In this document: piece after piece, positions 11,919 to 24,997 of the stretch | Layout: each line of letters opens with the position of its first letter | How positions within the stretch are numbered: position 1 is the first letter of the stretch | Assembly (NCBI GenBank): GCA_963277665.1 | Contig: OY728131.1 | Coordinates: forward strand, 1,396,144,688-1,396,208,687 | Reading direction: 5' to 3' | DNA length: 64,000 nt | Origin: Viscum album | Taxonomy: Eukaryota; Streptophyta; Magnoliopsida; Santalales; Viscaceae | The notes under the pieces: model-generated | Databases searched by the model: none | Told to the model about the DNA's origin: nothing | Seen by the model: the letters and a program-made list of their open reading frames with translations, nothing else | Translations under genes and position numbers: made by a program

Positions 11919-12770
11919 CATTGAATATATCAGGTACTTAATATAGGTTAGTTTGGAGTGATATTTGATAATCCACAACTCTGATGTGATCAAGGATCTC
12001 AAAGGGGCTGATGTATCTTGGACTAATATTTCCCTCATTTTCAAATCTCATGAATTATTACATAGAGATATATAGAGGAATACTATTTTTATAACATGAA
12101 ACTATAGTCCTCATTGATGATTTTTAACATAGCTTTTTCTCCAACTGCAATCATCCTTGATATATTGCTAAATGGTCTTGACATTTTCTACCATTTCCTA
12201 TACCATTTTAAAAACTATCCATTTTTATTACCCAAATTCATCCCAACATGCATGTTTTCTACACCTATTCTTATAATGGTCTTCATAGGGATCTATTTGG
12301 ATGCTATAGTAGAAACTATTGTCGAATGAGAACTGAACCAAATGAAGATATTGATCGCATCCTATTTTGATGTCAATTGAGTAGGATATTAATATTTCCT
12401 TGACTGTTTGGATATTCTACTCAAATTATCCTTCATGTTATAGGTGATATGTTGTGCTAAAGATAAACTCAGTACTTAGAAAATGTTAGAGACTCTTCCA
12501 GAATATAGAGGTAAATCTTGGGTCTCAATTGGATACAATTTATTTTTGTGTTCCATGAAGCCTTATCACTTCTATAATGTATATCCTCGCAAGTTGATAG
12601 AGTGATATGTCCAATAGATTCACAATGAATTGATTAGTCTTCATAATATGATACACCACCACCCATATAAAATTATTTTCTCTTAATGTATTCATAAGAA
12701 CAACGACAAATTCCATGGTGTTGTTTTCCCATTTCCATGTAGGTATGGATAATGGTTGCATCATCCCCTT
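11919..12770 (-). pseudogene. Q integrase core and GPY/F domain
   Basis: Minus-strand remnant of a Ty3/gypsy integrase, the enzyme that inserts the cDNA. An open stretch at 12540-12764 contains PTWKWENNTMEFVVVL, IWVVVYHIMKTNQF and LARIYIIEVIRLHG, matching 'PEWKWE.ITMDFV.GLP', 'IWVVVDRLTKSAHF' and 'LA.LYI.EIVRLHG'. Near 12245-12345 it reads YLHLVQFSFDNSFYYSI ('HLPLVEFAYNNSYHSSI'). Near 11919-12035 it reads ISPRYISPFEIL and then VPDIFNV, the GPY/F module. The first catalytic Asp position (VVVD) is Tyr. The domain continues at 5592 across the R insertion. Dead, but clearly a chromovirus. Confidence 0.85.
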
Positions 12771-13559
12771 TTATTTTTCCTTTATACCTTCAATTTTTGG
12801 AATACAAGACATCTTGATGTCTATATTTTTTTATCTTCATCTTCATGTTTTCCCACAAATTGTACTCTCAAAGATCTTGATGAATATTTTTTCTTCCAGG
12901 ATGGATATAAATGGTTGAACAATGAGCATCATCCAAAAACCCATTCATTAACTTAGGATTTTATGGTACACATATTTGTGACCAAATTATCACAACTCTT
13001 TATTCATTAATATTGAAATCTATGGATTTCCATTCTCTTTTAATTTTCACTTTCTTCTGAATTCCCACATCATTCCATTGAGCATCCTTTTTCCTCTATA
13101 GAAGGAATGGTTGAACAGTAATTTGTGAAAGGATTGTTGATGTTCCTTCCTTTATGAGTACCATGTCCATCCTATTCAAGTATAATAATATTATATACTT
13201 CTCAATTCTTATCAATGATAAGTTTTTTGGATCATTGTTACTTCGAACATCTGCCAATTAATTTGACTCCCTGGGATGACAGTTAATTGAGAAGTCAAAG
13301 TCGTTGATCAGCTCTAAGAGTTATTGTTGGAATATATTAATATATTTTTATTTGAATATATATTTTATGATTTTTATCTAAATATATCACAATTCTCCCC
13401 AAATAGAAAATGAAACTATATTTTCAACATGAATATCATTGTAGGTTACTCCAGATCATGTATTGGGTGGTTCTAATCCTAAATATTCAACTTCCTTAAA
13501 GCGTAGGATATCAATTTTTCATTATTTATTAACACACATCCCTATACCTTATTCAAATC

Positions 13560-14000
13560 ATTATTGAATACCATGAAAATTTATCCACTTATGGGTAGTG
13601 TGAGTATATTTGTAGTGAAAATCCTCCTTTTCAACTCATTAAACCTCTCTTATCATTCATCATTCTAAGAAAACAATATTCCCTTTTGATTTAGCTTGGT
13701 TAGAGTGTTTGAAAAATGTGGGAAATTTCTCACAAAATGATCATAGTACATAAGTAATCCAAGTAAACTATAGATATCTATAATAGTAGTTAGACATGGA
13801 CATGATTAAATTGATTCTAACTTTTAAGGTTCCATAGATATCTTATTTCTTTTGATTATATTCCCTAAGAATGTTCCTCAGTCTAGTCATAAATTGGACC
13901 GATAACTCAACTTCTTATCTATGAGAATGAAAAAATAATTCTTCAAGAAATACATCATTGAATTAACTTTTATTGAGCATGTCATAAAGGAGTATATTTT
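13560..14000 (-). pseudogene. Q reverse transcriptase end / RNase H start
   Basis: Weak minus-strand relic. KISMEP-stop-KLESI near 13800-13860 fits the RT-tail block 'GISVDPKKIEAV'. Next, FCEKFPTFFKHSNQAKSKGN and then VFLE near 13620-13740 fit 'FV.GFS.IA.PLT.LTKK...F.W'. FLKNYFFILIDKKL near 13930-13975 may be the decayed 'FVVVFIDDILIY' active-site region. The order and spacing relative to the integrase at 12770 are right, but many stops and shifts intervene. RNase H proper (12771-13560) is not recognisable by eye. Confidence 0.5.
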
Positions 14001-15480
14001 CTTTATACTTAATAACTTGAGGTAGATATACATTCTCATTGTTAAATAATATCCAATATTATGATGATGATAAAAATAAGATTCATCTTCCTTCTTTAAC
14101 TTTTATGTAATTGAAGGGTATTTCATGATGTGGAGGGTGAAATAATTCACCGAGAAATTTATGTTTTCTATATAAAAGTAAAATAATATATTAACTAGGA
14201 TGACACAAAATTACACTAAAGGTAATTTCATAAAATTTTCAAGAAAGACATTCTAACAAACAAAACTTTTTGATATAAAAATCATAGAAGTTTTTTCTTG
14301 ATGATATGAAATTATTTCGGGTGGTAACTCGATGTACTAAAAAAGATACAAGAAATTATAAAAGGTAATGAGTTGAAATACAACATTACAAACACTAATC
14401 TAGAGTAAAGTTTATATATTCTTCAATCATCATTATCCTCCTCACCACAGGATATTTCTTGTTCCATCGATCTAGGATATTGTTGATGCTCATCTGTATT
14501 GTCAGCTTTGAACATTGAGCATTATCTTTGATAATTTCGTAATTCTATAAATTTATGAAGTATAAATGTATAGGGTAACATAGATTTAATAATATTTCTA
14601 TCCATTACATTATCCATTTTTTTAGAGAAATTGGATACTTTATTCCCAATATTGCCCCACATGAAATATCTCCCAATTCCTTTCTGACATTTCCATTGGT
14701 GCCTCTTTCCTTTATTTTGCACAAAGGAAATGGGTCCTTGATTCCCTTATCACCTTTATTATATAAACATAATTAATATTTCATCTTACTCTTCATTGAC
14801 TTATTTGGTAATTTAATAATGTTCCAGTTGTTAATTGTGATTTTTTTCACTGTTTTTTCATAATCAAAAGTCATCCTACTTGATCTCCCATCATGTTAGG
14901 CTTCTTTTTTTTGTAGTCATTACATTTTCCCATCACATTGGTTTTTTTCCTGATTTCTCTTCTCTCTGACCATTGGTTGGAATAAAGGAAAAATAATGGA
15001 TGATTTTTTAAAACAATTAAATTATTAAATGAGAATACATTGTCATTAACTGTATATCTTATAAATTACATGTATTTCTTTAACTTATGAATTTATTTGA
15101 TTCATTATATGAAATTCAAATTCAATTTCCTAACATATATTCTTATGTTTATTTTTTTATTCCCTTCAAAAAATTAATGATCTTATGAATTTACTGAACC
15201 ATATCCCTTAGGATTTTCAAACTATTTGTGTAAAAATTCTCAGTGACATGCACTAGTTCCTGGTTGATTCTAGCTCAACGTGTTGTTTTCTAGTTTTACC
15301 CCTCTGTGGATCTGTGTGAGAACCACATCAACTAATAGAATCCATATAGAGATTTATTTTATTGATAAACCACTTAATATATTCTTTCCCAAATTTAGAG
15401 ATAGTTTCTTATACTTAGTATTATCCCTAAGGATTTCTCTTTAGATTTCTAATCCAGATCCCAAAAATAACAAAAAATTT
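14001..15480 (-). other. Q 5' internal region, gag/protease unrecognisable
   Basis: Gag and protease should lie here, but the stretch is too short and too decayed to read; part is probably deleted. Just inside the PBS (15390-15480) the minus strand keeps a leader with 'aatccttagggataatactaag', shared with array V's leader. The frame at 14522-14722 shows no domain. Confidence 0.45.
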
Positions 15481-15492
15481 CTTTTGATTCCA
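15481..15492 (-). other. Q primer-binding site (decayed initiator Met)
   Basis: The minus strand reads 'tggaatcaaaag' at the LTR edge, where intact elements have 'tggtatcagagg'. Confidence 0.55.
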
Positions 15493-15494
15493 AA

Positions 15495-16047
15495 TATGAC
15501 AACCCTACTCTTTCTCTGTCATTATTTATTTATTTCTTACATAAAATATCCCATAAAAAACCCAAGATATCAAGAATTATTGTGTATTTGGGAATTAGGC
15601 ACATAGAATAACATCTTGATCATGGGATAGAACAACATTTTTTAAAACTTACATTAAATAAATCTAAAATTCCGTGGCTTTTAAAACTATGCAAGATATA
15701 ACTTAGAGACATATATAAGAACATGGAGAGATATAAATCCCAGTAAAGGAATAAACATGGCATAACTTTAATAAGGTAATACATGTTTGGAAATATGAAT
15801 ATAAATGGGGAATAAAAGTAGTGAGAATCATAAACATGAATAACCAGGTATGATATAACATGATAATAATAAAAGGCTATATGGGAAATGTGGCGACAAC
15901 ATAAAACATTGTATCATAAACGTAGGTCAATGATAACTTCCTGGACATCATGATGGACAAAATCACACAAATGAACTAGGTTCACTCCCTATCACAACAT
16001 GTAATATCATGATACTAAACATTATCCAATGAACTAGAGAACTATAT
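15495..16047 (-). repeat. Q 5' LTR, segment 1 of 3
   Basis: Collinear with 2634-3183 of the 3' LTR. It is interrupted by S at 16048 and resumes at 24998. Confidence 0.8.
16043..16047. repeat. Target site duplication of S, left copy (tatat)
   Basis: Identical to 24993-24997. The empty site is visible in Q's 3' LTR near 3180 ('gagcattatataaatttggg'). Confidence 0.9.
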
Positions 16048-16474
16048 TGTCACGAACCGAATCTGGTCGCCGCAAAAACCGGCACCCGACCCGACCCGTG
16101 GCAAGTCTCGAAGGGCGTTCCCGATCCCCACGGGCTGGACCAAGTGCCCGGGTATCAAAAACTGAAAATTAGGAACGATTTACCCGAGTTTTTATACTTG
16201 AAACATCAAATGAATCCAAGAAACCAAATCTGGATTTTTCAAACCGAAACATCTTTTTAATAAATTCATAACTGAATTGCACAATTTTAAACAATGTTTG
16301 AAGATCATTACAGATGTACAAACCCATGAAAAGACATCCCAAGAACCTCAACATGGCAAGAGGCATCTTCCTCAAGCTATCTCCACAACACCGCATCATG
16401 AATGACCAGTGGAAACCCGAACTATTGGCACAAAAGTTATACCCAAACCTGTGACAACAAAATAACCAAGTATA

Positions 16475-16494
16475 CTTACACCCAAGGGTGTAAG
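16475..16494 (-). other. Perfect 9-bp hairpin in S 3' LTR
   Basis: 'cttacaccc', a two-base loop 'aa', then 'gggtgtaag'. It is followed by 'tagggtgtgagcc', the LTR stretch that in relatives lies near the R/U5 boundary. It is conserved exactly in the other LTR. Confidence 0.7.
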
Positions 16495-18719
16495 TAGGGT
16501 GTGAGCCAAAGCCCAATAGGATGCCACCACTAAGAGATTCCATATAATAAGCATTTAAAGATGAAAAGCATGCAAGTTTTCAAAAACATGAAAAGCTAGT
16601 TACAATTTCTAAAAGCTGCAACTTTGAATAAGAACAGTTTTCATGTGGGCTATTTTAAAGGATTAACACTTTTTAAAATAAACACCAAAGCTACTGAATT
16701 TTCCAGAAAAATGTACCGTATGCCGACGGTAAGCACAAAATATCCAGTGAGCACAAGCAATGGGAAATAACCCCTAGGCACTAGCTAGCTATGGGTCCCA
16801 GGTACCTCGTATCTCGGTGAGAGTAACCATCACAAATATCTGTTCTCGTGCACAATCCACTAGTAGGGAACATACCCATAACCTAGTGGTCCCCAATCAT
16901 CATCATCTTAGTTTAGTTAGAGTTGTAAGTGTCAATCTTGCTAAGTGAAACTGAGTCCAAACCCCACGGGATCACTAGCATACTAGTACACGTCCACCCA
17001 CCTAGATACCCGGGTTTTCCCTTTGTGCTCAAACAATTTCAACAAGTCAATGAATATAAATTTCACATGAAAATATCATTTTAATATCATAAATTCACCA
17101 AACAGCCCACATGTATACAACACAAGTCACAAAAGTCCACTTTTCATTCAAATGCATTTTGAAATCAAACCCACACCAAAATAGCCCACAACACTTTTTG
17201 CATAACTTTCACAATCCAACACATCCTTTAACAATTTTATAAAATACCTAAAAATATACTAAACATTACATAACAGCCCACTCACATGTTTCCTAAAACC
17301 CTTTTTATAAACAAAATCCACTTTTCACATCGCACTCACACAAACAGCCCATATAACGTTCACACCTCCTTCACATTTTAGTAAATCCATTAAACATTTT
17401 TATTAAATATTTCCAAGAGGATACACATAACATAATAGAACTATTAACATTTAAAATGGTCTATTTGAAAGTATAAACAATCCAAAACAGTTTTCCAATA
17501 TGATTTCACATCTTACATAAATCATTAAAACATTCAAAACTTTCATAAAACAATTCTAAAGAGTGTACCAAATCTTTTCACAAGAAAACCCATTTCAAAG
17601 CCATATTTCAAGGACAAATCACACCAATAAAAATTCAAAACAGAATTTTCATCCCCAAAAACATTTATTAAAATACCCCCATGTGTTATAAAAACACCTC
17701 AAACAATACCACAAAAGATCTACATGAAAATCACACGTTTTCAAAATCACTTTCAAGAAGTACAATAAGGCTTTACACCTTAAACCCATTAAAAGAAACC
17801 TCTTTAAAACCTAATGGCACACCAATAACCTACCAAATCAGAATTTCAGCCCAAAAAAGATTTATTAAACCAATTTCATATGTTATAAAACACACCCAAA
17901 CAATACACAAAGGGTTGCATATGTAAAACACCCAATTTTTTAAAATAAAATTAAACTGTAAAAACAAATGCTTTACCAAATACAAAATATACAGTTCCCG
18001 CACAACACACAACATATTAGTAAATTCATAATAAGTAATTCAAGCAAACTAACTCATCTAGAAATGATTACACATGGAATCACCTACCTTTTATGCCGAA
18101 ACCCTCAAAACATGGTGCAAAACATCAACCGCACCACCGCTGCACATCAAGGAATATAAATCCAGACCTAGACCACCAAAAATTGACCCAGAAGATACCA
18201 AATAAGACCATATGTTAGAACTCTATGTTCTGGACATTCTATAAACTCTTGAGATAGGGTGGAAACCCTAAGGAGAAGAGAAGATTTGAAAAGAGAAACA
18301 TTACCCAAAATAATCTTGAAGAAAACGACCTAAACTCCACCAGAATATGAATCTAAAAATATCCAACCATTCAAGGGAAGTTATAACAGGTATTATGAGA
18401 TAATGTAGGAATTGTAATGGTTGGAAAAGAGTAATAATTGAGAGAGTTATGATGGAATGAACTTACCTCCTCAAATCTGTCCGATTTTAGAAACTCCAAG
18501 AATTTTAGCACCAAATCGCGATGAAATAGATCTAAAAAGTGGGGGTAAGGCAATGGGAGCGCTCCTGGGCTTCTTAGGGTCACGAGGGAGGTGGAATAAC
18601 CGAAAAATCCATTTTAATGAATAATATATTAATAAATTAATGAAACAATTTAAAACTGGAAAATGGGCCTTCGGGTTGGCCCAATTCTCAAATAAAAACA
18701 AAAATCCCCCATGCTTATG

Positions 18720-18731
18720 GATTTATAAAGG
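18720..18731 (-). promoter_or_regulatory. Candidate TATA box in S 3' LTR
   Basis: The minus strand reads 'cctttataaatcc', about 250 bp into the LTR. It is conserved at 24733-24744. This would imply a short U3 and a very long R/U5. Confidence 0.4.
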
Positions 18732-18980
18732 CCCAAAATTTAAATGTGTGGATACTACATCAGGGGAGAACAATTATGAGTTGGAATGAGTCAAAAATAT
18801 TAAAATTTGAAAATGTTATAAATGAAACAAAATTTATTTTTAAATCTGGAATTGGGCTCGCAGTTTGGCCCAATTCATGAAAACTCACCTATTCTCAATA
18901 AAACCTTTGGAAACCACCAAAACAAATCATGAGTGGAAAATAAATTTAAAATAACCCTAAAATAGGTTACGTACATGACA

Positions 18981-19017
18981 ATTCTCCCCACCTTGAAAAC
19001 TTTCCGCCTCGGAAAGT
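18981..19017 (-). other. S polypurine tract and polyprotein-end relic hairpin
   Basis: The minus strand reads 'aaggtggggagaat' directly before the 3' LTR. Upstream of it is an 8-bp inverted repeat, 'actttccg' - cct - 'cggaaagt' (18999-19017). U and V keep comparable sequence just before their polypurine tracts ('atttccggagaaagaatg' in U, 'gaatttcgaggg' in V). In known chromoviruses this is the very end of the polyprotein frame. Confidence 0.7.
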
Positions 19018-22000
19018 CACAACAAGATCAAAGCAACAACCAAACCCAACTGAGAAACCAATAGGTACACCCTTGCCAGGTTTCACCCCCAAAGTTCAAA
19101 ACACCTCCAGTGATCAATGATGGAAGTAATATTCTCACAAACCAAAATTTCACCACTTTTCTGAAACAATCAAGTACATTCAGTCTTTATCCCAAATGAA
19201 AACTCCTCAAACACAATCTGAACAATACTCAATCAATTTACCCAAAAAAACAACAACATTGAACAAGGTTACACTTCCCTACTATAACTAAACCATTGGA
19301 AACTCTCCAATATAAATGTTTACCCAATGAATATGTAGGTAGTTAGATATCTTTGAATGATAATACCTACTTCCCAGACAAGTCCAAGGAAAAAAAATAT
19401 GAGTTACTCGTATGAAGAGACAAAAATGGGCTCCTCACCATAAGAGACAACTTAAATTGTTTTCCAGAGACAGAATAAAGACACTAATAGTGGGAGGAAC
19501 AAACATACTCTCTAGTACAAGGAATATACTTCCATTAAATGTTTATGAAGGAACATTCATGAGAATCATAGTGGGTCTCCCCACCATAAGAACCGACCAT
19601 CTTAACTGACCAGTATGGGCAGACACAGAAAGACCCAAAAAGAAATTAAATTTTTAGGAAGGGCGCAGGATTAGTCCACATGGTTTGGGAAACTGTGCAC
19701 TAACTATGAATATAATTCTTTCTACATGGATTCTTAGCACACGACCACTACTAAACGTGCAAAAACTATGTGCTCAACCATGAAGAAACCAGAGTTTTGA
19801 ACTATTCCCATCTTTCATACTAAGGATAGGACTTTGTACAAGGGTTTAAATGGCCCTTGGATTTCCCTTGACTACGAGCCAGTTTCTCTCCGAGACCTAT
19901 GGCTGGAGCTCAAATGATTGAAGCATCTTTGGCCTCGTAGTTAATATTTGGAAACCCACTGAATGAGAATTCTTCTTTTCGGTGCCACCAAAAACTACAC
20001 TACAGTCCCAAATAAGTTTTCTAGACATAACACATTCCAAACTCACTTTACCTTATCCCAATATTTCCCTGAAACAAGGGATAAGAAGATACACACACAT
20101 CAAAACTTGTTTCTTCAGGTGAGAAACAATAGATGTAAAGAACACCTACACTCACATTCTTCTAAAATAGATTATTTTGAAGTTTTTCCAAGGGAGACAT
20201 TTTCCCAACATAACAGGGACTCTCAGAGGATTTCACTGCTTTCACCTATACAGTCAATCGAGTACATGACATCATAAGGCATCACCAAACATGACCATTT
20301 AAACTGATATAAACAATTCATGGAGAGGGACATTATACAACATCCCCAAACAGCACACAATTATAGAAAATGGCCACAATATCCTATCATGACCATATTT
20401 CCCACACCAGTGATTTAACATGAACTCATGATTCAAAGAAACTTTGAAGAACACAAAGGCCCTCTTAGACACCATCGAGACAATCATCCACACTAACAAC
20501 CCTAGACCATATCCACCTTCGACGAATCAAGAAACTTAAGAAACTAAGGTCTCTTTCAACCTTCCAAGAGAACTCTCCCGTTATAAAAGGATCTAAAAAT
20601 CAATGAAAGGAATGGGTGTAGACTCAATCTAGAAAACTCAAGAAAAAGATTCCTTATATTGATCAACTAGAGGGTCTTCAAACGGAGAAACAATCCGGGT
20701 TGCACTTCAATTGTGCACTAACCTTTAATGGGGGTGTACCTTATCCAATTATTGAACCCAAGGACAAAACCAAGATAGTCCATTGGTCAAGATATACCAC
20801 AAACCAGATCCAAACACATGTTGGGAACCATCGTAAAGGCGTCCCGAAACATTTTTCAAAAGAGACCATTAACCGTCCCTACAACACAACATACTGACCA
20901 AACCCAAACCCAAAACACAGTTTAAACAGGAGGGGTTCTTGGACTCAAAACATCCCACAACATCATCATATTCCGAAAACACATAATATACACCATCCCA
21001 AAAAAAATCATCATGAAATCATGTTTTTTTATTTAAAAACATTTCTTTGAAAACAAATGGTTCAGCGGTTAGCGCATCCACCAATGGTACCCCATGGGCC
21101 TTACACATGCATGTTTCTATGCCACACCAGGAACCCTCCTCATATCCATCATGACACTCATCAAGTCATGTCATCAACCATCCCTCTTCCCATATAACCC
21201 CATGCATGTGGTTACTCATGAAAATACCAAATGTTAAAACAAAAATTATTTCCACTTTTCAAAACCAAAATGGTCAACCAACACATCCTTTTTCTAAAAA
21301 CCGCTAACCACGAGATCAAATTCCGACTCACATCTTACGAAACTTTTCAGAAATGCACAACCATTTAGAAAATAACTCACTTTAAATATATTCACATCAA
21401 TTTCAAAACATCTCATCCCATTAAAACACTCTTTGATTGTTTAGAAAACTCTATTGTAAACACTTTTCAAAACCAACTTCAATATAGTTCTTGCTTTCAA
21501 ATGAGGTGTAAAAACACCATTTTCCATTTCAAAACAATTATAAAAATTCAGTTCCACCATTTCATAAATCAATCCATTCCTTATTTATTTGAAAATAATT
21601 TCAGAAAAACTTTATACTTCTTAAAACCAATTCCTTTTAAAACCAAAGTTCCAAGATTGCAAAACTATAGTACAAAGCAATCTGAGAGGAAACTAGTTTA
21701 AATGGGTGAATTGGAAATATGGTTGGCGGCCATATTCCAATCACTTCACTGTCACAGAGAGTGTTCTAGTGAATATCCCTGGCTCCACATGGCTTGCCAG
21801 GCCCTGTGAGCTCACTGAGACCATTAACCCAACTCTCTTTTCATTTCCCCTAATCATCATTAAACCAAGAAAAACGAAGAACATAGATAAATCCCGACTT
21901 CCCCTGGTGACTCGAATCCCGTAATGTGGTGTGGTGATCAGGAACACTACCCATAACCGAACTACAAAGTCCCAAAAATTCTAACTCTAATCTATCCTGA

Positions 22001-22041
22001 CTGTTCTCTAAATAACATGACCCAAAAGTTAACCAGAACCT
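19018..22041 (-). other. S internal region, no recognisable gene
   Basis: About 3 kb with a relatively C-rich plus strand, unlike the AT-rich surroundings. I found no polyprotein motif in either strand. Open frames such as 19412-19609, 19963-20277 and 20299-20499 are short and unsupported. The segment 21700-22041 acts as leader after the PBS. An isolated tRNA-like A-box string 'ttcagcggttagcgcatcc' lies at 21060-21078, without a B box at normal distance. Confidence 0.6.
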
Positions 22042-22053
22042 CCTCTGATACCA
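22042..22053 (-). other. S primer-binding site, initiator tRNA-Met
   Basis: The minus strand reads 'tggtatcagagg', three bases from the end of the 5' LTR. It is complementary to the 3' end of plant initiator tRNA-Met over 11 of the canonical 12 positions. Confidence 0.9.
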
Positions 22054-22483
22054 TTTTGTGACGAATCGAATCTGGTCGCCGCAAAAACCGGCACCCGACC
22101 CGACCCATGGAAAGTCCCGAAGGGCGTTCCCGATCCCCACGGGCTGGCACAAGTGCCTGGGTAACAAAAACTGAAAATTGGGAACGATGTACCCGAGTTT
22201 TTATACTTGAAACATCAAATGAATCGAAGAAACCAAATCTGGATTTTTCAAACCGAAAAATCTTTTTAATAAATTCAGAACTGAATTGCACAATTTTAAA
22301 CAATGTTTGAAGATCATTACAGATGTACAAACCCATGAAAAGACATCCCAAGAACCTCAACATGGAAAGAGGCATCTTCCTCAAGCCATCTCCACAACAC
22401 CGCATCATGAATGACCGGTGGAAACCCCAACTATTGGCACAAAAGTTATACCCAAACCTGCAACAACAAAATAACCAAGTCTA

Positions 22484-22503
22484 CTTACACCCAAGGGTGT
22501 AAG
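22484..22503 (-). other. Perfect 9-bp hairpin in S 5' LTR
   Basis: The same sequence as 16475-16494, with no change in stem or loop. Confidence 0.7.
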
Positions 22504-24732
22504 TAGGGTGTGAGCCAAAGCCCAATAGGATACCACCACTAATATATTCCATATAATAAGCATTTAAAGACGAAAATCATGCATGTTTTCAAAAACATGA
22601 AAAGCTAGTTACAATTTCTAAAAGCTGCAACTTTGAATAAGAACAGTTTTCATGTGGGCTATTTTAAAGGATTAACACTTTTTAAAATAAACACCAAAGC
22701 TACTGAATTTTCCAGAAAAATTTACCGTATGCCGACAGTAAGAACAAAATATCTAGTGAGCACAAGCAATGGGAAATAACCCCTAGGCACTAGCTAGCTG
22801 TGGGTCCCAGGTACCTCGTATCTCGGTGAGAGTAACCATCAAAAATATCTGTTCTCGTGCACGAGCCACTAGTAGGGAACATACCCATAACCAAGTGGTC
22901 CCCAATCATCATCATCTTAGTTTAGTTAGAGTTGTAAGTGTCAATCTTGCTAAGTGAAACTGAGTCCAAACCCCACGGGATCACTAGCATACTAGTACAC
23001 GTCCACCCACCTAGATACCCGGGTTTTCCCTTTGTGCTCAAACAATTTCAACAAGTCAATGAATATACATTTCACATGAAAATATCATTTCCATATCATA
23101 AATTCACCAAACATCCCACATGTATACAACACATGTCACAAAAGTCCACTTTTCATTCAAATGCATTTTGAAATCAAACCCACACCAAAATAGCCCACAA
23201 CACTTTTTGCATAACTTTCACAATCCAACAAATCCTTTAAAAATTTTATAAAATACCTAAAAATATACTAAACATCACATAAAATCCCACTCACATGTTT
23301 CCTAAAACCATTTTTATAAACAAAATCCACTTTTCACATCGCACTCACACAAACAGCACATATAACGTTCACACCTCTTTCACATTTTAGTAAATCCATT
23401 AAACATTTTTATTAAACATTTCCAAGAGGATACACATAACATAACAGAACTATTAAAATTTAAAATTTTCTATTTTAAATTATAATCAATCCAAAACAGT
23501 TTTCCAATATGGTTTCACATCTTACATAAATCATTAAACCATTCAAAACTTTCATAAAACAATTCTAAAGAGTGTACCAAATATTTTCACAAAAAAAACT
23601 CATTTCAAAACCATATTTCAAGGAAAAAATCACACCAATACAAATTCAAAACAGAATTTTCATCCCCAAAAACATTTATTAAAATACCCTCATGTGTTAT
23701 AAAAACACCTCAAACGATACCACAAAAGATCCACATGAAAAGAACATGTTTTCAAAATCACTTTCAAGAAGTACAATAAGGCTTTACACCTTAAACCCAT
23801 TAAAAGAAACCTCTTTAAAACCTAATGGCACAACAATAACCTACCAAATCAGAATTATCAGCCCAAACAAGATTTATTAAACCAATTTCATATGTTATAA
23901 AACACACCCAAACAATACCCAAAGGGTTGCACATGTAAAACAACCAATTTTTTAAACTAAAATGAAACTGTAAAGACAAATGCTTTACCAAATACAAAAT
24001 AAACAGTTCCTGCACAACACACAACATATTAGTAAATTCATAATAAGTAATTCATGCAAACTAACTCGTCTAGAAATGATTACACATGGAATCATCTACC
24101 TTTTATGCTGAAACCCTCGAAACATGGTGCAAAACATCAACCGCACCACCGCCGCACATCAAAAAATATAAATCCAGACCTAGACCACCAAAAATTGACC
24201 CAAAAGATACCAAATAATACCATATGTTCGAAATCTATGTTATGGACATTCTATAAACTCTTGAGATAGGGTGGAAATCCTAAGGAGAAGAGAAGAATTG
24301 AAAAGAGAAACATTACCCAAAATAATCTTGAAGAAAACGACCTAAACTCCACCAGAATATGAATATACAAATATCCAACCATTCAAGGGAAGTTCGAACA
24401 GAGATTATGAGATAATGTAGGAATTGGAATGGGGGGAAAAGAGTAAGAATTTAGAGAGTTATGATGGAATGAACTTACCTCCTCAAATCTGACCGATTTT
24501 AGAAACCCCAAGAATATTAGCACCACATATCGATCAAATAGATCTCCAAAGTGGGGGGAAAGGCAATGGGAGCGCGCCTGGGCTTCTTAGGGTCGAGAGG
24601 GAGGTGGAATCACCGACAAATCGATTTTAATGAACAAGATATTAATAAATTAATGAAACAATTTAAAACTGGAAAATGGGCCTTCGGGTTGGCCCAATTC
24701 TCAAATAAAAACAAAAATCCCCCATGCTTATG

Positions 24733-24744
24733 GATTTATAAAGG
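24733..24744 (-). promoter_or_regulatory. Candidate TATA box in S 5' LTR
   Basis: The minus strand reads 'cctttataaatcc'. This copy would drive S if the LTR were active. Confidence 0.4.
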
Positions 24745-24992
24745 CCCCAAATTTAAATGTGGGGTTACTACATCAGGGGAGAACAATTATGAGTTGAAAT
24801 GAGTTAAAAATATTAAAAATGGAAAAGTTATAAATGAAACAAAATTTATTTTTAAATCTGGAATTGGGCTCGCAGTTTGGCCCAATTCATGAAAACTCAC
24901 CTATTCTCAATAAAACCTTTGGAAACCACCAAAACAAATCATGAGTGGAAAATAAATTTAAAATAACCCTAAAATAGGTTACGTACGTGACA

Positions 24993-24997
24993 TATAT
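24993..24997. repeat. Target site duplication of S, right copy (tatat)
   Basis: Identical to 16043-16047. Confidence 0.9.

Larger units (their letters stand above)
16048..18980 (-). repeat. S 3' LTR (2933 bp)
   Basis: On the plus strand it runs from 'tgtcacgaaccg' to 'gtacatgaca'. The frame at 16169-16543 (124 codons, minus) is partly shared with the other LTR; it has no domain and is treated as chance. Confidence 0.9.
16048..24992 (-). mobile_element. S: 8.9-kb non-autonomous LTR element (LARD-like), youngest insertion
   Basis: LTRs of 2933 and 2936 bp flank a 3076-bp internal region with perfect TATAT duplications. An intact initiator-Met PBS and a polypurine tract are in place. The LTRs differ by eye at only about one base in 15 to 25, the least of any pair here. 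The internal region has no gag or pol. Next to the polypurine tract it keeps the chromovirus polyprotein end (see 18981-19017), so a chromovirus relative probably supplied the enzymes. LTR architecture resembles U's. Confidence 0.88.
22057..24992 (-). repeat. S 5' LTR (2936 bp)
   Basis: On the plus strand it runs from 'tgtgacgaatcg' to 'acgtgaca'. The minus-strand frame at 21992-22408 spans the LTR/PBS boundary and is not a gene; neither is the plus frame at 24551-24802. Confidence 0.9.

Noticed and set aside
16169..16543. 124-codon minus frame, partly repeated at 21992-22408
   Set aside because: It lies wholly inside the S LTR; its recurrence is explained by LTR duplication. The second copy extends through the PBS into the leader, and there is no domain.
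24551..24802. 83-codon plus frame ending next to a TATA-like sequence
   Set aside because: Inside the S 5' LTR; the equivalent region of the other LTR (18544-18790) does not keep the frame.
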